Positions 30,675 through 40,577 of a stretch of DNA of 64,000 bases are shown here, one piece after another; within the stretch, counting starts at the first letter, position 1, and every line of letters begins with the position of its first letter. The stretch lies in NCBI RefSeq assembly GCF_022437945.1, contig NZ_CP092535.1, forward strand, positions 682,001-746,000, given 5' to 3'. This DNA comes from Nocardioides sp. TF02-7 (lineage in GTDB: Bacteria > Actinomycetota > Actinomycetes > Propionibacteriales > Nocardioidaceae). The notes beneath the pieces were generated by a model. That model saw nothing but the letters and a program-made list of their open reading frames with translations, was not told the origin of the DNA and did no database searches. Both the position numbers and the translations under genes were made by a program.

Positions 30675-31778
30675 GTGATGCGCAGGCAGGGCGTGATCAT
30701 CGCGGCGGGGTTGGGGCTCGCCCTCTCCCTCACGGCATGTGGGGACGACGACAATGGCGGCGGCGGCGGGAGCGGCGGGGACGGCGGCGGTCCCTCGGTG
30801 GGGATCATCCTCCCCGACACCGAGTCGTCGGTGCGCTGGGAGAGCGCCGACCGGCCGGCGCTGGAGGCAGCGTTCGACGAGGCCGGCATGGAGGCCACCA
30901 TCCAGAACGCCGAGGGCGACCGGGAGCGGATGGCGCAGATCGCCGACCAGATGATCGCCAGCGGTGTCGCCGTTCTCGCGATCGTCAACCTGAGCGACGC
31001 GTCGGGCGCCGCCATCCACGAGGAGGCCGCGGCCCAGGGCGTCGTCACCCTCGACTACGACCGGCTGACCCTCGGCGGCTCGGCCGAGGCCTACATCTCC
31101 TACGACAACGTCCGGGTCGGCGAGCTGCAGGGCGAGGGGCTCGCGGGCTGCCTCGGTGACGGCCAGCAGAACATCGTCTACCTCAACGGCTCGCCCGACG
31201 ACAGCAACGCGACGTCGTTCGCCCAGGGCGCCCACAACGTGCTCGACCCGATGACCAACTACCAGGTCGTCGGCGAGCAGGCCGTCCCCGGCTGGGACGG
31301 CGGCGAGGCCAGCACGATCTTCGAGCAGCTCTACACCCGCAACCGCGGCAACGTCGACGGCGTCCTGGCCGCCAACGACACCCTCGCGGCGTCGGCGATC
31401 GGCGTGCTCGAGGAGGACGGTCGCGCAGGAGAGGTCCCGGTGACCGGGCAGGACGCGACGGTGCAGGGCCTGCAGAACATCCTCGCCGGACGTCAGTGCA
31501 TGACGGTGTTCAAGTCCGCGACGCAGGAGGCCCAGGCGCTCGCCGAGGCAGCGATCGCCCTCGCCAACGGTGACGAGCCAGAGACCACCGGCACCGTCGA
31601 GGACACCGAGGCCGGCCGCGACGTGCCGGCCATCCTGCTCGAGCCGGTGTCGATCACCGCCGACAACATCGCCGAGGAGATCGGGGCCGTGTTCGAGGAC
31701 GGCGGCGTCACCTACGACGACGTCTGCAGCGGTGAGTACGCCGCCATGTGCGAAGAGGCCGGCGTCACCCAGCCGTAG
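30675..31778 (+). CDS. xylF: xylose ABC transporter, substrate-binding lipoprotein
   Basis: About 367 residues. A lipoprotein signal with lipobox LTAC (AAGLGLALSLTACGDDD), a Gly/Asp-rich linker, then a periplasmic-binding-protein type I fold (VGIILPDTESSVRWESADRPALEAAF, NAEGDRERMAQIADQMIASG, GVLAANDTLAASAIGVLE). Member of the CUT2 sugar family; the xylose assignment comes from the XylF-like sequence and the xylA/xylB genes nearby. The GTG at 30675 is 8 bases from GAGGAGG; the ATG at 30678 is the alternative. Heads an operon with xylG, xylH and a ROK gene. Confidence 0.9.
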   Translation: MMRRQGVIIAAGLGLALSLTACGDDDNGGGGGSGGDGGGPSVGIILPDTESSVRWESADRPALEAAFDEAGMEATIQNAEGDRERMAQIADQMIASGVAVLAIVNLSDASGAAIHEEAAAQGVVTLDYDRLTLGGSAEAYISYDNVRVGELQGEGLAGCLGDGQQNIVYLNGSPDDSNATSFAQGAHNVLDPMTNYQVVGEQAVPGWDGGEASTIFEQLYTRNRGNVDGVLAANDTLAASAIGVLEEDGRAGEVPVTGQDATVQGLQNILAGRQCMTVFKSATQEAQALAEAAIALANGDEPETTGTVEDTEAGRDVPAILLEPVSITADNIAEEIGAVFEDGGVTYDDVCSGEYAAMCEEAGVTQP

Positions 31779-31794
31779 CCGCGCCACCCGCCAT

Positions 31795-31826
31795 GGGGTG
31801 CCCGCGCCGCTGGGCGCGGGCACCCC
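31795..31826 (+). other. stem-loop between xylF and xylG
   Basis: A perfect 14-bp stem (GGGGTGCCCGCGCC with its complement) and loop GCTG, placed between the xylF stop (31778) and the xylG start (31853). Such hairpins after binding-protein genes commonly stabilise the upstream message and cut expression of the downstream membrane genes. Confidence 0.7.
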
Positions 31827-31852
31827 GCTCGACCGTCCCGGGGAGAGAACCG

Positions 31853-32639
31853 ATGTCCGACAACCAGGCCGCACCACTGCTCGAGCTGCGCGGCGTCAAC
31901 AAGAGCTTCGGCGTGGTGCACGTGCTGCACGACGTCGACTTCGCCGTACGTCCCGGCCAGGTCACCGCCCTGGTCGGTGACAACGGCGCCGGCAAGTCCA
32001 CGCTGATCAAGGTGATCGCCGGCATCTACGGCCGCGACAGCGGCGAGTACCTCTTCGACGGCTCCCCGGTCGCGGTCCACGGGCCTCGCGACGTCGCCCG
32101 GCTCGGCGTCGAGGTCGTCTACCAGGACCTCGCGCTCTGCGACAACCTCGACGTGGTCCAGAACATGTTCCTGGGCCGCGAGCCGCGGCGGGGCGTCGTC
32201 CTCGACGAGCTGACCATGGAGAAGCGCGCGCGGGGAGACGCTCGCCTCGCTCTCGGTGCGCACGGTGAAGTCGGTGCGGCAGCCGGTCGCCAGCCTGTCC
32301 GGCGGTCAACGGCAGACGGTGGCGATCGCCAAGGCGGTGCTGTGGGACTCGCGGGTCGTCCTCCTCGACGAGCCGACGGCCGCCCTCGGCGTGGCCCAGA
32401 CGCGACAGGTGCTCGACCTCGTCCGACGGCTGGCCGACCGCGGCATCGGCGTGGTGCTGATCTCCCACAACCTCAACGACGTCTTCGAGGTGGCCGACCG
32501 GATCACCGCGCTCTACCTCGGCCGGGTCGCCGCCGACGTCGCGATCGGCGACGTGAGCCACAGCCAGGTCGTCGAGCTGATCACAGCCGGCCGCTCGGGC
32601 GACCTCGGCATCAGCGACGTCGCGACGGCAACGATCTGA
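31853..32639 (+). CDS. xylG: xylose ABC transporter, ATP-binding protein (one frameshift)
   Basis: About 261 residues, a single ABC domain, unlike the double-domain XylG of enterics. Walker A GDNGAGKST, Q-loop VYQDLALCDNL, signature LSGGQRQ, Walker B VVLLDEPTAALG, and the H-loop in VVLISHNLNDVF. One G is extra near 32236-32239 (KRARETLASLSVRTVKSV expected). It energises uptake together with XylH. Confidence 0.92.
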
Positions 32640-32649
32640 GGAGGCGACG

Positions 32650-33926
32650 ATGACGCTGCGCACCGACCCCCGGACCGGTCGACGAGGACTCCGCCTTCTC
32701 CCTCGACGACCGGCACGCGGCCTCCCTCCGCGAGGCCGTCCGCGACTACCTCCAGCGGCTCCGCGGCGGGAACATGGGCTCCCTCCCGGCCGTCCTCGGC
32801 CTCGTGGTGATCTTCGTGGTCTTCGCCGTCGTCGACGACAGCGGCACCTTCATGACCCGCATCAACCTGGCCAACCTGCTCACCCAGGCTGCCGCGATCT
32901 GCGTGCTGGCCATGGGCCTGGTGTTCGTGCTGCTGATCGGTCAGATCGACCTGTCGGCCGGCGTCACCGGCGGCGCCGCGGCGACGATCGCCGCCTGGGC
33001 GATCGCGGACCAGGGGTTCCCGTGGTGGGTGGCCGTGTTGGCCGCCCCTCGGCTTCGGCGCACTGGTCGGTGTCGTCGTCGGCGTGCTGGTCTCGATGCT
33101 CGACATCCCGTCCTTCGTCGTGACGCTCGCGTTCTTCCTGGGCCTCCAGGCGGTCGGGCTGGTCATCCTCGGCAACGGCGGCGACCTCGCCATCCGCGGC
33201 GTGCTGCGCGACATGGCGATCAAGAACGTCCCGGTCGCGGTCGGCTGGATAGCAGCCGTGGCCATCACCGTCGGGTACGCCGCCCTCCAGCTGCTCCGCC
33301 ATCGCAGCCAGGTGCGACGGGGCCTCGCCCACAAGCCGATCGCGCTGGTGCTGCTCCAGGTCGCCGTGGTGGCCGCGGTGGTGCTGGGGCTCACCGCAGT
33401 GCTGAGCACCAACCGCGGTCGCAGCCCCGCGTTCCCGATCGAGGGCGTCCCGTGGGTGGTGCCGATCGTCGTCGTGCTGCTCCTGCTCTGGACGTTCGTG
33501 CTGCGCAGCACCCGCTTCGGGCGGCACCTCTACGCCATCGGCGGCAACGAGGAGGCGGCGCGCCGGGCCGGCATCAAGGTGGTGCGGATCAAGATCGCGG
33601 CGTTCGTGATCGGCTCCAGCATGGCCGCGGTCTCGGGCCTGCTCGCCGCCGCCGACACCGGTGGCGTGTCCACGGGCGACGGCGCCGGCAACGAGCTGCT
33701 CTACGCCGTCGGAGCCGCGGTCATCGGCGGCACCAGCCTCTTCGGCGGCCGTGGACGGGTGATCGACGGCGTCATCGGCGGTTTCGTGATCGCGACGATC
33801 CCCAACGGCCTGGGCCTGCTCGACCAGGGCAGCGAGATCAACTTCGCGGTCACCGGCGTGGTGCTGCTGCTCGCGGCATCGGTCGACGCCATCTCCCGTC
33901 GACGCCGCTCCTCCAGCGGGGTCTAG
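32650..33926 (+). CDS. xylH: xylose ABC transporter, permease (two frameshifts)
   Basis: About 424 residues with roughly ten membrane helices. The BPD_transp_2 signature regions are seen (LIGQIDLSAGVTGG, GGNEEAARRAGIKV, GGTSLFGGRGRVIDGVIGG). Two extra C bases break the frame, near 32666-32671 (TDPGPVDEDSAFSLDD expected) and near 33047-33050 (VLAALGFGALVGVVVG expected). Start ATG at 32650, 10 bases after xylG. Confidence 0.9.
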
Positions 33927-33929
33927 CCG

Positions 33930-35153
33930 ATGTCCGGCCGCTCCGGCGGCACCGGCACCAACCAGGAGGCCGTCCGCCGGCACAACCTCGGGACCCTGCT
34001 GCGCCACGTCCACCAGCACGGGGAGATCTCCCGCGCCGAGCTGACCAGCCGGATGGGCCTCAACCGGAGCACGATCGGCGACCTGGTCGGCGCCCTCGAG
34101 GAGCTCGGCCTGATCGAGCACGCGCTGCCCGCGGCCGGACGGCGTACCGCTGGGCGGCCGTCGGCGGGGGTGCGGATCGCCGGCAGCGGGCCGTACGTCG
34201 TCGCCGTCGACCTCGGCGTCGACCGGGCGGTCGTCGCGCGGGTGGGCCTCGGCGGCCAGGTGTGGGAGCGGGCCCAGGCCGCGATCTGCACCGAGACCGA
34301 GGCGTGGCAGGTCGGCGCGACGGTCGCGTCGCTCGTCCGGCACGTCGTGTCGTGGGCCCCCGAGGACGCGGTGCTGCTCGGCATCGGCATCAGCGTTCCC
34401 GGCCTGGTCCGGCGCAGCGACGGGCTGGTGCGCCAGGCCCCGAACCTCGGTTGGCGCGACGTCTCGTTCGGGTCGGTCCTCCTCGCCGCCCTCGACCTCG
34501 ACGTCCCCGTGCGGCTCGCCAACGACGCCGACCTCGGCGCGCTCGCCGAGCACAACCGCGGCGCCGGTGTCGGCGTCGATGACCTGGTCTACGTCTCCGG
34601 CAACGTCGGTGTCGGCGCGGGCGTCATCACCGGTGGCGTGCGGCTGCAGGGTGCCGGCGGGCACGCCGGCGAGGTCGGCCACCTGGGCTTCGACCCGGGC
34701 GGCAAGCCCTGCCACTGCGGCAGCCGCGGCTGCTGGGAGACCGTCGTCGGCGCGCACGCGATCGCCGCCGCGATCGACCTGCCTCCCGAGGAGGCGGTGC
34801 GGCTCGGCGAGGCGCTCGACGAGCACGACGTACCGCCCGCGGCCCTGCGCCCGATCGCCGCCAACATCGGCCGCGGCCTCGCCGCGGTCGTGAACGCCTA
34901 CAACCCGAGCCTGATCATCCTCGGCGGGTACTTCCGGCCGCTCCACCGGCTGTTCTCGGTGGAGGTCGGCAAGGGGCTCGCCGAACGGGCGATGGCGCCC
35001 AACCTGGAGTCGGTGCGGCTCACCGTGCCCGGCCTCGGCACCGACTCCGTGCTCCTCGGCGCGGCGGAGATCGCGCTCGAGCCGGTCTTCGTCGACCCCG
35101 TCGCCAGCGTCGCGGCCGGCGTGGTCGACGCGGGCGCGCGGGTCGCCGGCTGA
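33930..35153 (+). CDS. ROK-family repressor of the xylFGH operon (XylR-like)
   Basis: 407 residues, intact. An N-terminal winged helix-turn-helix (ISRAELTSRMGLNRSTIGDLVGALEELG), then a ROK sugar-kinase-like domain with the signature GHAGEVGHLGF and the zinc-binding CHCGSRGCWE. Start 3 bases after xylH, so it is the last gene of that operon. Likely releases DNA when xylose is bound. Its stop is followed directly by the 32-bp repeat array. Confidence 0.92.
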   Translation: MSGRSGGTGTNQEAVRRHNLGTLLRHVHQHGEISRAELTSRMGLNRSTIGDLVGALEELGLIEHALPAAGRRTAGRPSAGVRIAGSGPYVVAVDLGVDRAVVARVGLGGQVWERAQAAICTETEAWQVGATVASLVRHVVSWAPEDAVLLGIGISVPGLVRRSDGLVRQAPNLGWRDVSFGSVLLAALDLDVPVRLANDADLGALAEHNRGAGVGVDDLVYVSGNVGVGAGVITGGVRLQGAGGHAGEVGHLGFDPGGKPCHCGSRGCWETVVGAHAIAAAIDLPPEEAVRLGEALDEHDVPPAALRPIAANIGRGLAAVVNAYNPSLIILGGYFRPLHRLFSVEVGKGLAERAMAPNLESVRLTVPGLGTDSVLLGAAEIALEPVFVDPVASVAAGVVDAGARVAG

Positions 35154-35428
35154 CCGACCCGGCGCATCTCCGCAGGCCCAACGCCCCGACCCGGCTCATC
35201 TCCGCACGCCCAACGGGCCGACCCGGCCCATCTCCGCACGCCCAACGCCCCGACCCGGCTCATCTCCGCACGCCCAACGGCCCGACCCGGCCCATCTCCG
35301 CACCGAACGCCTGCGGAGATGCGCCGGGTCGGCGCTTCTCAGGTGCAGGAACGAGCCGGGTCGGCGCTTCTCAGCTGCCGGAATGCGCCGGGTCGGTGCT
35401 TCTCAGGTGCGGAGATGCGCCGGGTCGG
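35154..35428. repeat. array of nine 32-bp repeats, orientation switching at the centre
   Basis: Five units in + orientation begin at 35154, 35186, 35218, 35250 and 35282; four in - orientation end at 35332, 35364, 35396 and 35428. All steps are exactly 32. The core is GACCCGGC-N-CATCTCCGCA with N changing (G, T, C, T, C), so units 2/4 and 3/5 form a 64-bp higher-order pattern. Spacers are CGCCCAACG-like on the left and CGCTTCTCAGG-like on the right. The units abut the stop codons of both flanking ROK genes. Confidence 0.92.
35282..35332. terminator. large hairpin at the centre of the repeat array
   Basis: The last + unit (35282-35302) and the first - unit (35312-35332) pair over 21 bases with one mismatch around a 9-base loop. 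It lies between convergent genes and could stop transcription from both sides. Confidence 0.6.
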
Positions 35429-35431
35429 CGG

Positions 35432-36620
35432 TCAGGAGAGGCCGAAGCCGAGGCCGACGCGGCCGTCGAAGACGGCGCTGAGGGCGCGTTCGGCGGCGCC
35501 GAGCGCGGCGGACTCGGTGCCGAGGGCGCCGACGCGGAGGTCGGGGCGGGCGCGGGCACTGGTCGCGAGCGATGCGGCGAGCGCGTTGCAGGCGGGCGCG
35601 AGCACCAGGTCGGCGAGCGGGCCGAAGTAGCCGCCGAGCACGACGACACCGGGGTCGAGGACGCCGGTGAGGACGGCCAGGCCGCGGCCCAGGCGGCCGC
35701 CGATCTCCTCGACGGCGGCCCGCACCCGGTCGTCGGCGGCCGCCCGGCCGGCGATCGCGGCGGCGGTGCGCTCGGGGGTCGCGAGCTCCGGCATCCCGAC
35801 CGCGTCGAGCAGCGCGTGCAGCCCGATCGACGCCTCCCAGCAGCCGGTGCGGCCACAACCGCACCGCGCACCCTCCTCGCCCAACGGGAGGTGGCCGACC
35901 TCCCCCGCGAAGCCGTGGGCGCCGCGGATCAGCCGGCCGTCCTCGACCAGTCCCGCACCGATGCCGACGGTGCCGGTCAGGTAGAGCAGGTGGTCGGCGC
36001 CGCGCCCCGCGCCGTAGCGGAGCTCGGCCAGCGCCGCGCAGTCCGCGTCGTTGCTGACGCACGCCCGCCGGGACCAGCCGAACGCCGCGTCCACCGCGGC
36101 GGCCACGCCGCCGCCCGTGACGTCGAGGTTGGGGGTCCAGGCGATGGTGCGGTCGTCGCCGTCGATCAGCCCGGGTACGGCGACCGTGGCGCCCACCGCG
36201 GTGAGGCCGGCGTCCCGGACGTGGGGAGGCCACCTCCGCCGCCAGCCGCTCGAGGGCCTGCTCGACGCCGGACACGTCGGCGACCTCGCGGGTCACGCGG
36301 TGCCGGACGTCGCCGGCGAGGTCGACGAGGACGGCGGCGACGTACTCGACGTTCGCCTCGAGCCCGACGCCCACCGGCCGCCCGCCGGCCAGGCTGAGCC
36401 GCCGGCCGGGGCGCCCGCGGTCACCGCTGCGGACCTGCTCCTGCTCGGTGACCGCGCCCGCCTCCTCGAGGCCCGCGACGATCGTGCCGACCGTGGCCTT
36501 GGCGAGGCCGGTGCGGCCCGCGAGCTCGGCCCGGGTCGCCGGGCCGTCGCTCCGCAACGAGCGGAGCACGGTCGCCGCGTTCCTCCGGCGCAGCGACTCC
36601 GACCCGGCGGGCTCAGCCAC
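35432..36620 (-). CDS. second ROK-family repressor, partner of xylBA (one frameshift)
   Basis: About 395 residues. Helix-turn-helix [28 protein letters not shown], then the ROK domain with [12 protein letters not shown] and the zinc site [10 protein letters not shown]. One base of the CCCC run near 36225-36229 is extra ([22 protein letters not shown] expected). The GTG at 36620 overlaps the end of xylA by 8 bases, so it is cotranscribed with xylB-xylA. It differs clearly from the repressor at 33930, which fits the two different operator sequences. Confidence 0.9.
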
Positions 36621-37782
36621 GGACGCCGTAGAGGTGCTCCAGGGCGAGCTGGTCGAGGCGCTCCATCGCGACCTCGCGGGCGGCGAGCACCTCGGGGTCG
36701 GGCAGCTCCCACTCCAGCAGCTCGCGCCAGCCCTCGCCGTCGGCCAGCGTGGGCTGCGCCAGCTCGGGGAGCGCGGCGTCGACCAGGGCCTGCTGCACCT
36801 CGGGGTCGGCGCGGTAGGCCTTCACCTTCTCCCGGAGGATCAGGTAGTTGTCCATGCACGCCTTCGCCGAGACCCACACGCCGGTCTCGGTCTCGGGCCG
36901 GATCGGTTTGTAGTCGAAGTGCACCGGCCCGTCGTAGCCGCCGGCGAGCAACGTGTCGACCACCCAGAACGCGCCGCGGACGTTGCCGGCGCCGAACCGG
37001 AGGTCCTGGTCGTAGCGCGGGCCGTTCTGCCCGTTGAGGTCGATGTGGAAGAGCTTGCCGTGCCAGAGCGCCTGGGCGTAGCCGGCGGCGGCGTTGAGGC
37101 CGGCCATCTCCTCGTGCCCGATCTCCGGGTTGACGCCGACGAGCTCGGGCCGGTCGAGGGTCTCGATGAACGCCAGCGCGTGCCCCACCGTCGGCAGCAG
37201 GATGTCGCCGCGGGGCTCGTTGGGCTTCGGCTCGATCGCGAACCGCAGGTCGTAGCCCTGGTCGACGACGTACTCCCCCAGGACGTTGAACGCCTCCTGG
37301 TAGCGGTCGAGCGCGGCGGCGACGTCCTTGGTGCCCTGGAACTCCGCTCCCTCGCGGCCGCCCCAGGCGACGTAGACCCGGGCGCCGAGCTCGGCGGCGA
37401 GGTCGATGTTGCGCATCACCTTGCGGATCGCGAAGCGGCGCACGTCGCGGCTGTTGGAGGTGAGGCCGCCGTCCTTGAAGACCGGGTGGGTGAACAGGTT
37501 CGTGGTCGCGGTGGTGACGACCAGGCCGGTGTCGGCCAGCCCCTGCTTGAAGCGGGCGATGATCGCGTCCCGGGTGGCGTCGTCGGCGCCGAACGGGATC
37601 ACGTCGTCGTCGTGGAAGTTCACGCCGTAGGCGCCGAGCCCGGCGAGCTGCTCGAGCGAGTGGACGAGGTCGAGCTCGGCCCGGGTGGCGTCGCCGAACG
37701 GGTCGCGGGCCTGCCACCCGACGGTCCACAGCCCGAAGGAGAACTTGTCGGCGGGGGTGGGCTTCGGGATGTCGATCGTCAT
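36613..37782 (-). CDS. xylA: xylose isomerase
   Basis: 389 residues, intact; interconverts D-xylose and D-xylulose. TIM-barrel enzyme of the shorter actinobacterial class. Catalytic and metal residues are visible in [12 protein letters not shown] (catalytic His), [23 protein letters not shown] (metal Glu and Lys) and HIDLNGQ. Lies 38 bases after xylB and overlaps the ROK gene. Confidence 0.97.
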   Translation of the reverse strand: MTIDIPKPTPADKFSFGLWTVGWQARDPFGDATRAELDLVHSLEQLAGLGAYGVNFHDDDVIPFGADDATRDAIIARFKQGLADTGLVVTTATTNLFTHPVFKDGGLTSNSRDVRRFAIRKVMRNIDLAAELGARVYVAWGGREGAEFQGTKDVAAALDRYQEAFNVLGEYVVDQGYDLRFAIEPKPNEPRGDILLPTVGHALAFIETLDRPELVGVNPEIGHEEMAGLNAAAGYAQALWHGKLFHIDLNGQNGPRYDQDLRFGAGNVRGAFWVVDTLLAGGYDGPVHFDYKPIRPETETGVWVSAKACMDNYLILREKVKAYRADPEVQQALVDAALPELAQPTLADGEGWRELLEWELPDPEVLAAREVAMERLDQLALEHLYGVRG

Positions 37783-37820
37783 GGGCGGCCTCTCGGTGGC
37801 GGTGGGGGTCAGGCGGACGG

Positions 37821-39197
37821 TCAGGCGAAACGGTCGCGAAGCTCGGCGTACCGGGCCCGTACGCCGGGCGCGGGCTCGGCGGTGAGCGTCTCGGTGTCGC
37901 CGAGCGGCCAGGCCGGCGGCTCGGCGGAGCCGGCGAGCGCCCAGGCCGCCTGGCGGGCCGCCCCGCGGGCGACGTACTCGCCGGTGGGAGGCAGCAGGAC
38001 GGGGCGGCCGAGCACAGCCGGCGCGAGGGCGCGGACGGCCGGGCTGCGGGTGGCGCCGCCGACGAGCAGCACCCGGCGCGGCTCCTCCCCCGTCGCGGCC
38101 AGAAGGGCGTCGACGGCGTCGGCAAGGGCGCAGAGCATCGCCTCGAACGCCGCGCGCGCGAGGTCGGCGCGGGTGGTGCGGGGGTGAGGCCGGTCCAGGT
38201 CCCGACGGCGTCGGGCCGGTTGGGGGTGCGCTCGCCGCCGTAGTACGGCAGCAGGGTGACCCCGTTCGCCCCCGGCGGCGCCTGCAGGGCGAGCGTGGCC
38301 AGCTCGGTGTGGTCGACGCCGAGCCACCGCGCCTGCAGGTCGAGGATCCCGGCGGCGTTCATCGTCGTCACCATCGGCAGGAAGCCGCCGCGCGCGTCGG
38401 CGAATCCGGTGACGGTCCCGGTGCCGTCGGTCATCGGTCGGGTGCTGACCGTCGACGCGACGCCGGAGGTGCCGATGGAGACCAGTACGTCGCCGGGTCG
38501 CAGGTCGAGCCCGAGGGCGGCGCCCATGTTGTCGCCCGTGCCGGCGGCCACGACGGCTCCGCCGGGGGTCGCGGCGGCGACGGATCCGGGGCCCACCACG
38601 GTGGGGAGCGCGGGCTCGTGGCCGAGCGCGAGCTCGGCGAGGTCCGGCCGCCAGGCGCCGTCGGGGGTCCCGAAGTAGCCGGTGCCGGAGGCGTCGCCGC
38701 GGTCGGTGAAGGCGGGGGGTGCCGGGGGCGCTCGCGTGCCGCGAGACGTAGTCGTGCGGGAGGAGCACCTCCGCGACGCGGGCGGCGTGGTCGGGCTCGT
38801 GGTCGCGCAGCCAGCGGAGCTTGGTGGAGGTGAACGACGCGACGAGCACGCTGCCGACGGCCGCGGCGCAGGCCTCGGGGCCGCCCATCTCCTCGATCAG
38901 CTGCACCGCGGCGGACGCGCTCCGGGTGTCGTTCCACAGCAGCGCGTCCCGCACCGGCGTGCCGTCGGCGTCGAGGGCGACGAGGCCGTGCTGCTGGCCT
39001 CCGACCGCGACGGCGCCGGCGCGCTCCAGCAGCCCGGCGGTGGCGGTGTCGAACGCGGTCAGCCAGGCGCGGGGGTCGACCTCCGTGCCGGGTGGGTGCG
39101 GCGCCGTCCGCTGGTCGACGACGGTGCCGTCGTCGGCGTCGACCAGGACGGCTTTCGTGGACTGCGTCGAGGAGTCGACACCGAGGACGAGGGCCAT
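37821..39197 (-). CDS. xylB: xylulokinase (two compensating frameshifts)
   Basis: FGGY-family kinase that phosphorylates D-xylulose, 458 residues. N-terminal [15 protein letters not shown] phosphate loop, [23 protein letters not shown], and the C-terminal [22 protein letters not shown]. An extra C near 38711-38717 and a missing C near 38184-38188 cancel, so a plain translation stays open but carries about 175 wrong residues; the middle segment ([16 protein letters not shown] through [18 protein letters not shown]) reads in the neighbouring frame. First gene of xylB-xylA-ROK, with an operator-like palindrome 12 bases upstream. Confidence 0.95.
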   Translation of the reverse strand: MALVLGVDSSTQSTKAVLVDADDGTVVDQRTAPHPPGTEVDPRAWLTAFDTATAGLLERAGAVAVGGQQHGLVALDADGTPVRDALLWNDTRSASAAVQLIEEMGGPEACAAAVGSVLVASFTSTKLRWLRDHEPDHAARVAEVLLPHDYVSRHASAPGTPRLHRPRRRLRHRLLRDPRRRLAAGPRRARARPRARAPHRGGPRIRRRRDPRRSRRGRRHGRQHGRRPRARPATRRRTGLHRHLRRRVDGQHPTDDRRHRDRHRIRRRARRLPADGDDDERRRDPRPAGAVARRRPHRAGHARPAGAAGGERGHPAAVLRRRAHPQPARRRRDLDRPHPRTTRADLARAAFEAMLCALADAVDALLAATGEEPRRVLLVGGATRSPAVRALAPAVLGRPVLLPPTGEYVARGAARQAAWALAGSAEPPAWPLGDTETLTAEPAPGVRARYAELRDRFA

Positions 39198-39208
39198 CCC
39201 CCCAGTAT

Positions 39209-39229
39209 TTAGTACGAGTCTCGAACTAA
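39209..39229. promoter_or_regulatory. XylR-type operator upstream of xylB
   Basis: Arms TTAGTACGAG and CTCGAACTAA around a central T match in 9 of 10 positions. The TTAGT...ACTAA ends resemble the known XylR operators of ROK repressors in Gram-positive bacteria. It differs from the palindrome upstream of xylF. Confidence 0.75.
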
Positions 39230-39244
39230 GTCAATGGGGCCGGC

Positions 39245-39716
39245 TCAGAGGTTCACCTCGCCGTGGTCGGCGTCGAAGGTGTCACCGGTCAGCTTGGTCT
39301 TGGCGAAGCTGACGAGCGAGGCCACCTTGCCGCCCGGGGTGTCCCAGTACTCCGCCTCCTCCACCCGGAGCAGGAGCAGCACGGCGTTCGGGTCGTCCGG
39401 TCCCTCGGGCATCCACGCCTCGGCGAACGTGTTCCACAGCTCCTCGAGCTTGCCGCGGTCGTCGACCAGCTCGGCCCGGCCGGTCATCGCCACCCACGAG
39501 TCCCGGGCGGAGAAGGTCACCGAGACCCGCGGCTCGGCAGCGAGCGCCGCGGCGTGGCGCGTGTCGCGAGCGGTGATGAACCACAGCTCCGCGTCCGGCT
39601 CCACCTCCTGGCGCGCCATCGGGAAAGCTGCGCGGCTCCTCGGGCCCGTAGGTGGTCATCATGCCGATCGGCATGTCCTTCATCAGCTCGACCAGCTTGT
39701 CCTTCTCGGCGGTCAT
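39245..39716 (-). CDS. pyridoxamine 5'-phosphate oxidase-like general stress protein (one frameshift)
   Basis: About 156 residues, split-barrel flavin-binding fold (KLVELMKDMPIGMMTTYG at the start, AELWFITARDTRHAAALAAEPRVSVTF in the middle, AVLLLLRVEEAEYWD). One C is extra near 39618-39620 (EPRSFPMARQEVEPD expected). Related proteins bind FMN or F420, but the residues that decide cannot be read with confidence. Confidence 0.82.
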
Positions 39717-39851
39717 GGGTCGGTCGCTCCTCCCTCGTCGGCAGTTGCTCGGAGACGTCGTGCGGTACCCCCGGCCGACGCGCCGATACCGGCGCCCGCA
39801 CTCGGTGGGCGGAGGCGTCTGGCGGGTGCGGCAGGGGGTATCGCCCCCGCC

Positions 39852-40318
39852 ATGACGACAGGCAACGACACCGGCCCGGACCCCAGCGAGACCTACGGCG
39901 ACTACAGCGTCGACGACGAGGACCAGCCGGCCGCCGAGGACTTCATGCTCGACGACGAGGTCGACGAGGCCGAGCGGGGCCCTACTCGCCGCCGGAGCGG
40001 TACTCCGCCGCCCAGGGCTACGGCAACACGCCCCTGGAGGAGGAGCTCGGCGAGACGCTCGACCAGCGGTTGCAGCAGGAGCAGCCGGAGCCCGACCCGT
40101 ACGCCGAGGCGGAGGCCGCCCCCGACGCCGAGGCGAGCGACAGCGACGGCGAGGTCGGCGACCAGCGGGCCGGTCGGCTCGTGGAGCCGGACCAGGGCGG
40201 CACCGAGGACACCGAGTCGGACCTCCTCGCCCGCGACGTCGGCATCGACGGCGCCGCCGCGAGCGCCGAGGAGGCGGCCGTGCACGTCGTGCCCGAGGAG
40301 GGCGACGAGCGGCTCTAG
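39852..40318 (+). CDS. DUF5709 protein (one frameshift)
   Basis: About 155 residues, strongly acidic (DYSVDDEDQPAAEDFMLDDEVDE). The conserved segment ERG.YSPPERYSAAQGYGNTPLEEELGETLDQRL and the downstream RLVEPDQGG match DUF5709, an actinobacterial family of unknown role. A C seems missing near 39978-39981. It is divergent from the stress-protein gene. Confidence 0.8.
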
Positions 40319-40325
40319 CGGCCCG

Positions 40326-40373
40326 CGGGCCCGCCCCACCCACGACGCCCGGCGTCTGCGGGCGGCGGGCCCG
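40326..40373. terminator. hairpin after the DUF5709 gene
   Basis: CGGGCCCGCC (40326-40335) pairs with GGCGGGCCCG (40364-40373), with a smaller GACGCC/GGCGTC stem inside. Confidence 0.5.
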
Positions 40374-40430
40374 GGGTACTGCTCACCCGACGGCCCGGAG
40401 GTGGACCGTCACGAGGAGAGGGAGTGGACG

Positions 40431-40577
40431 ATGCTTGCTTTCATCCTGTGGATCCTGGCCGTGGTGCTGGTGATCTCCGGAATCTTCAGCCTGTTCCGCG
40501 GCGAGCTCCTGTGGGGCATCGTCCTGATCGTCGTCGGCCTCCTGGTGGGCCCGGGCGGCGTCAGCATCTTCACCTGA
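40431..40577 (+). CDS. 48-residue membrane protein
   Basis: MLAFILWILAVVLVISGIFSL and a second helix (LLWGIVLIVVGLLVG) ending in GPGGVSIFT. A strong GAGGAGAGGGA site precedes it. Small two-helix proteins of this kind are common next to stress genes in actinobacteria; function unknown. Its end overlaps the convergent exonuclease-family gene by 8 bases. Confidence 0.75.
   Translation: MLAFILWILAVVLVISGIFSLFRGELLWGIVLIVVGLLVGPGGVSIFT

Noticed and set aside
35154..35428. CRISPR array
   Set aside because: Spacers are near-identical, the unit is only 32 bases in total, orientation inverts in the centre and no cas genes are near.
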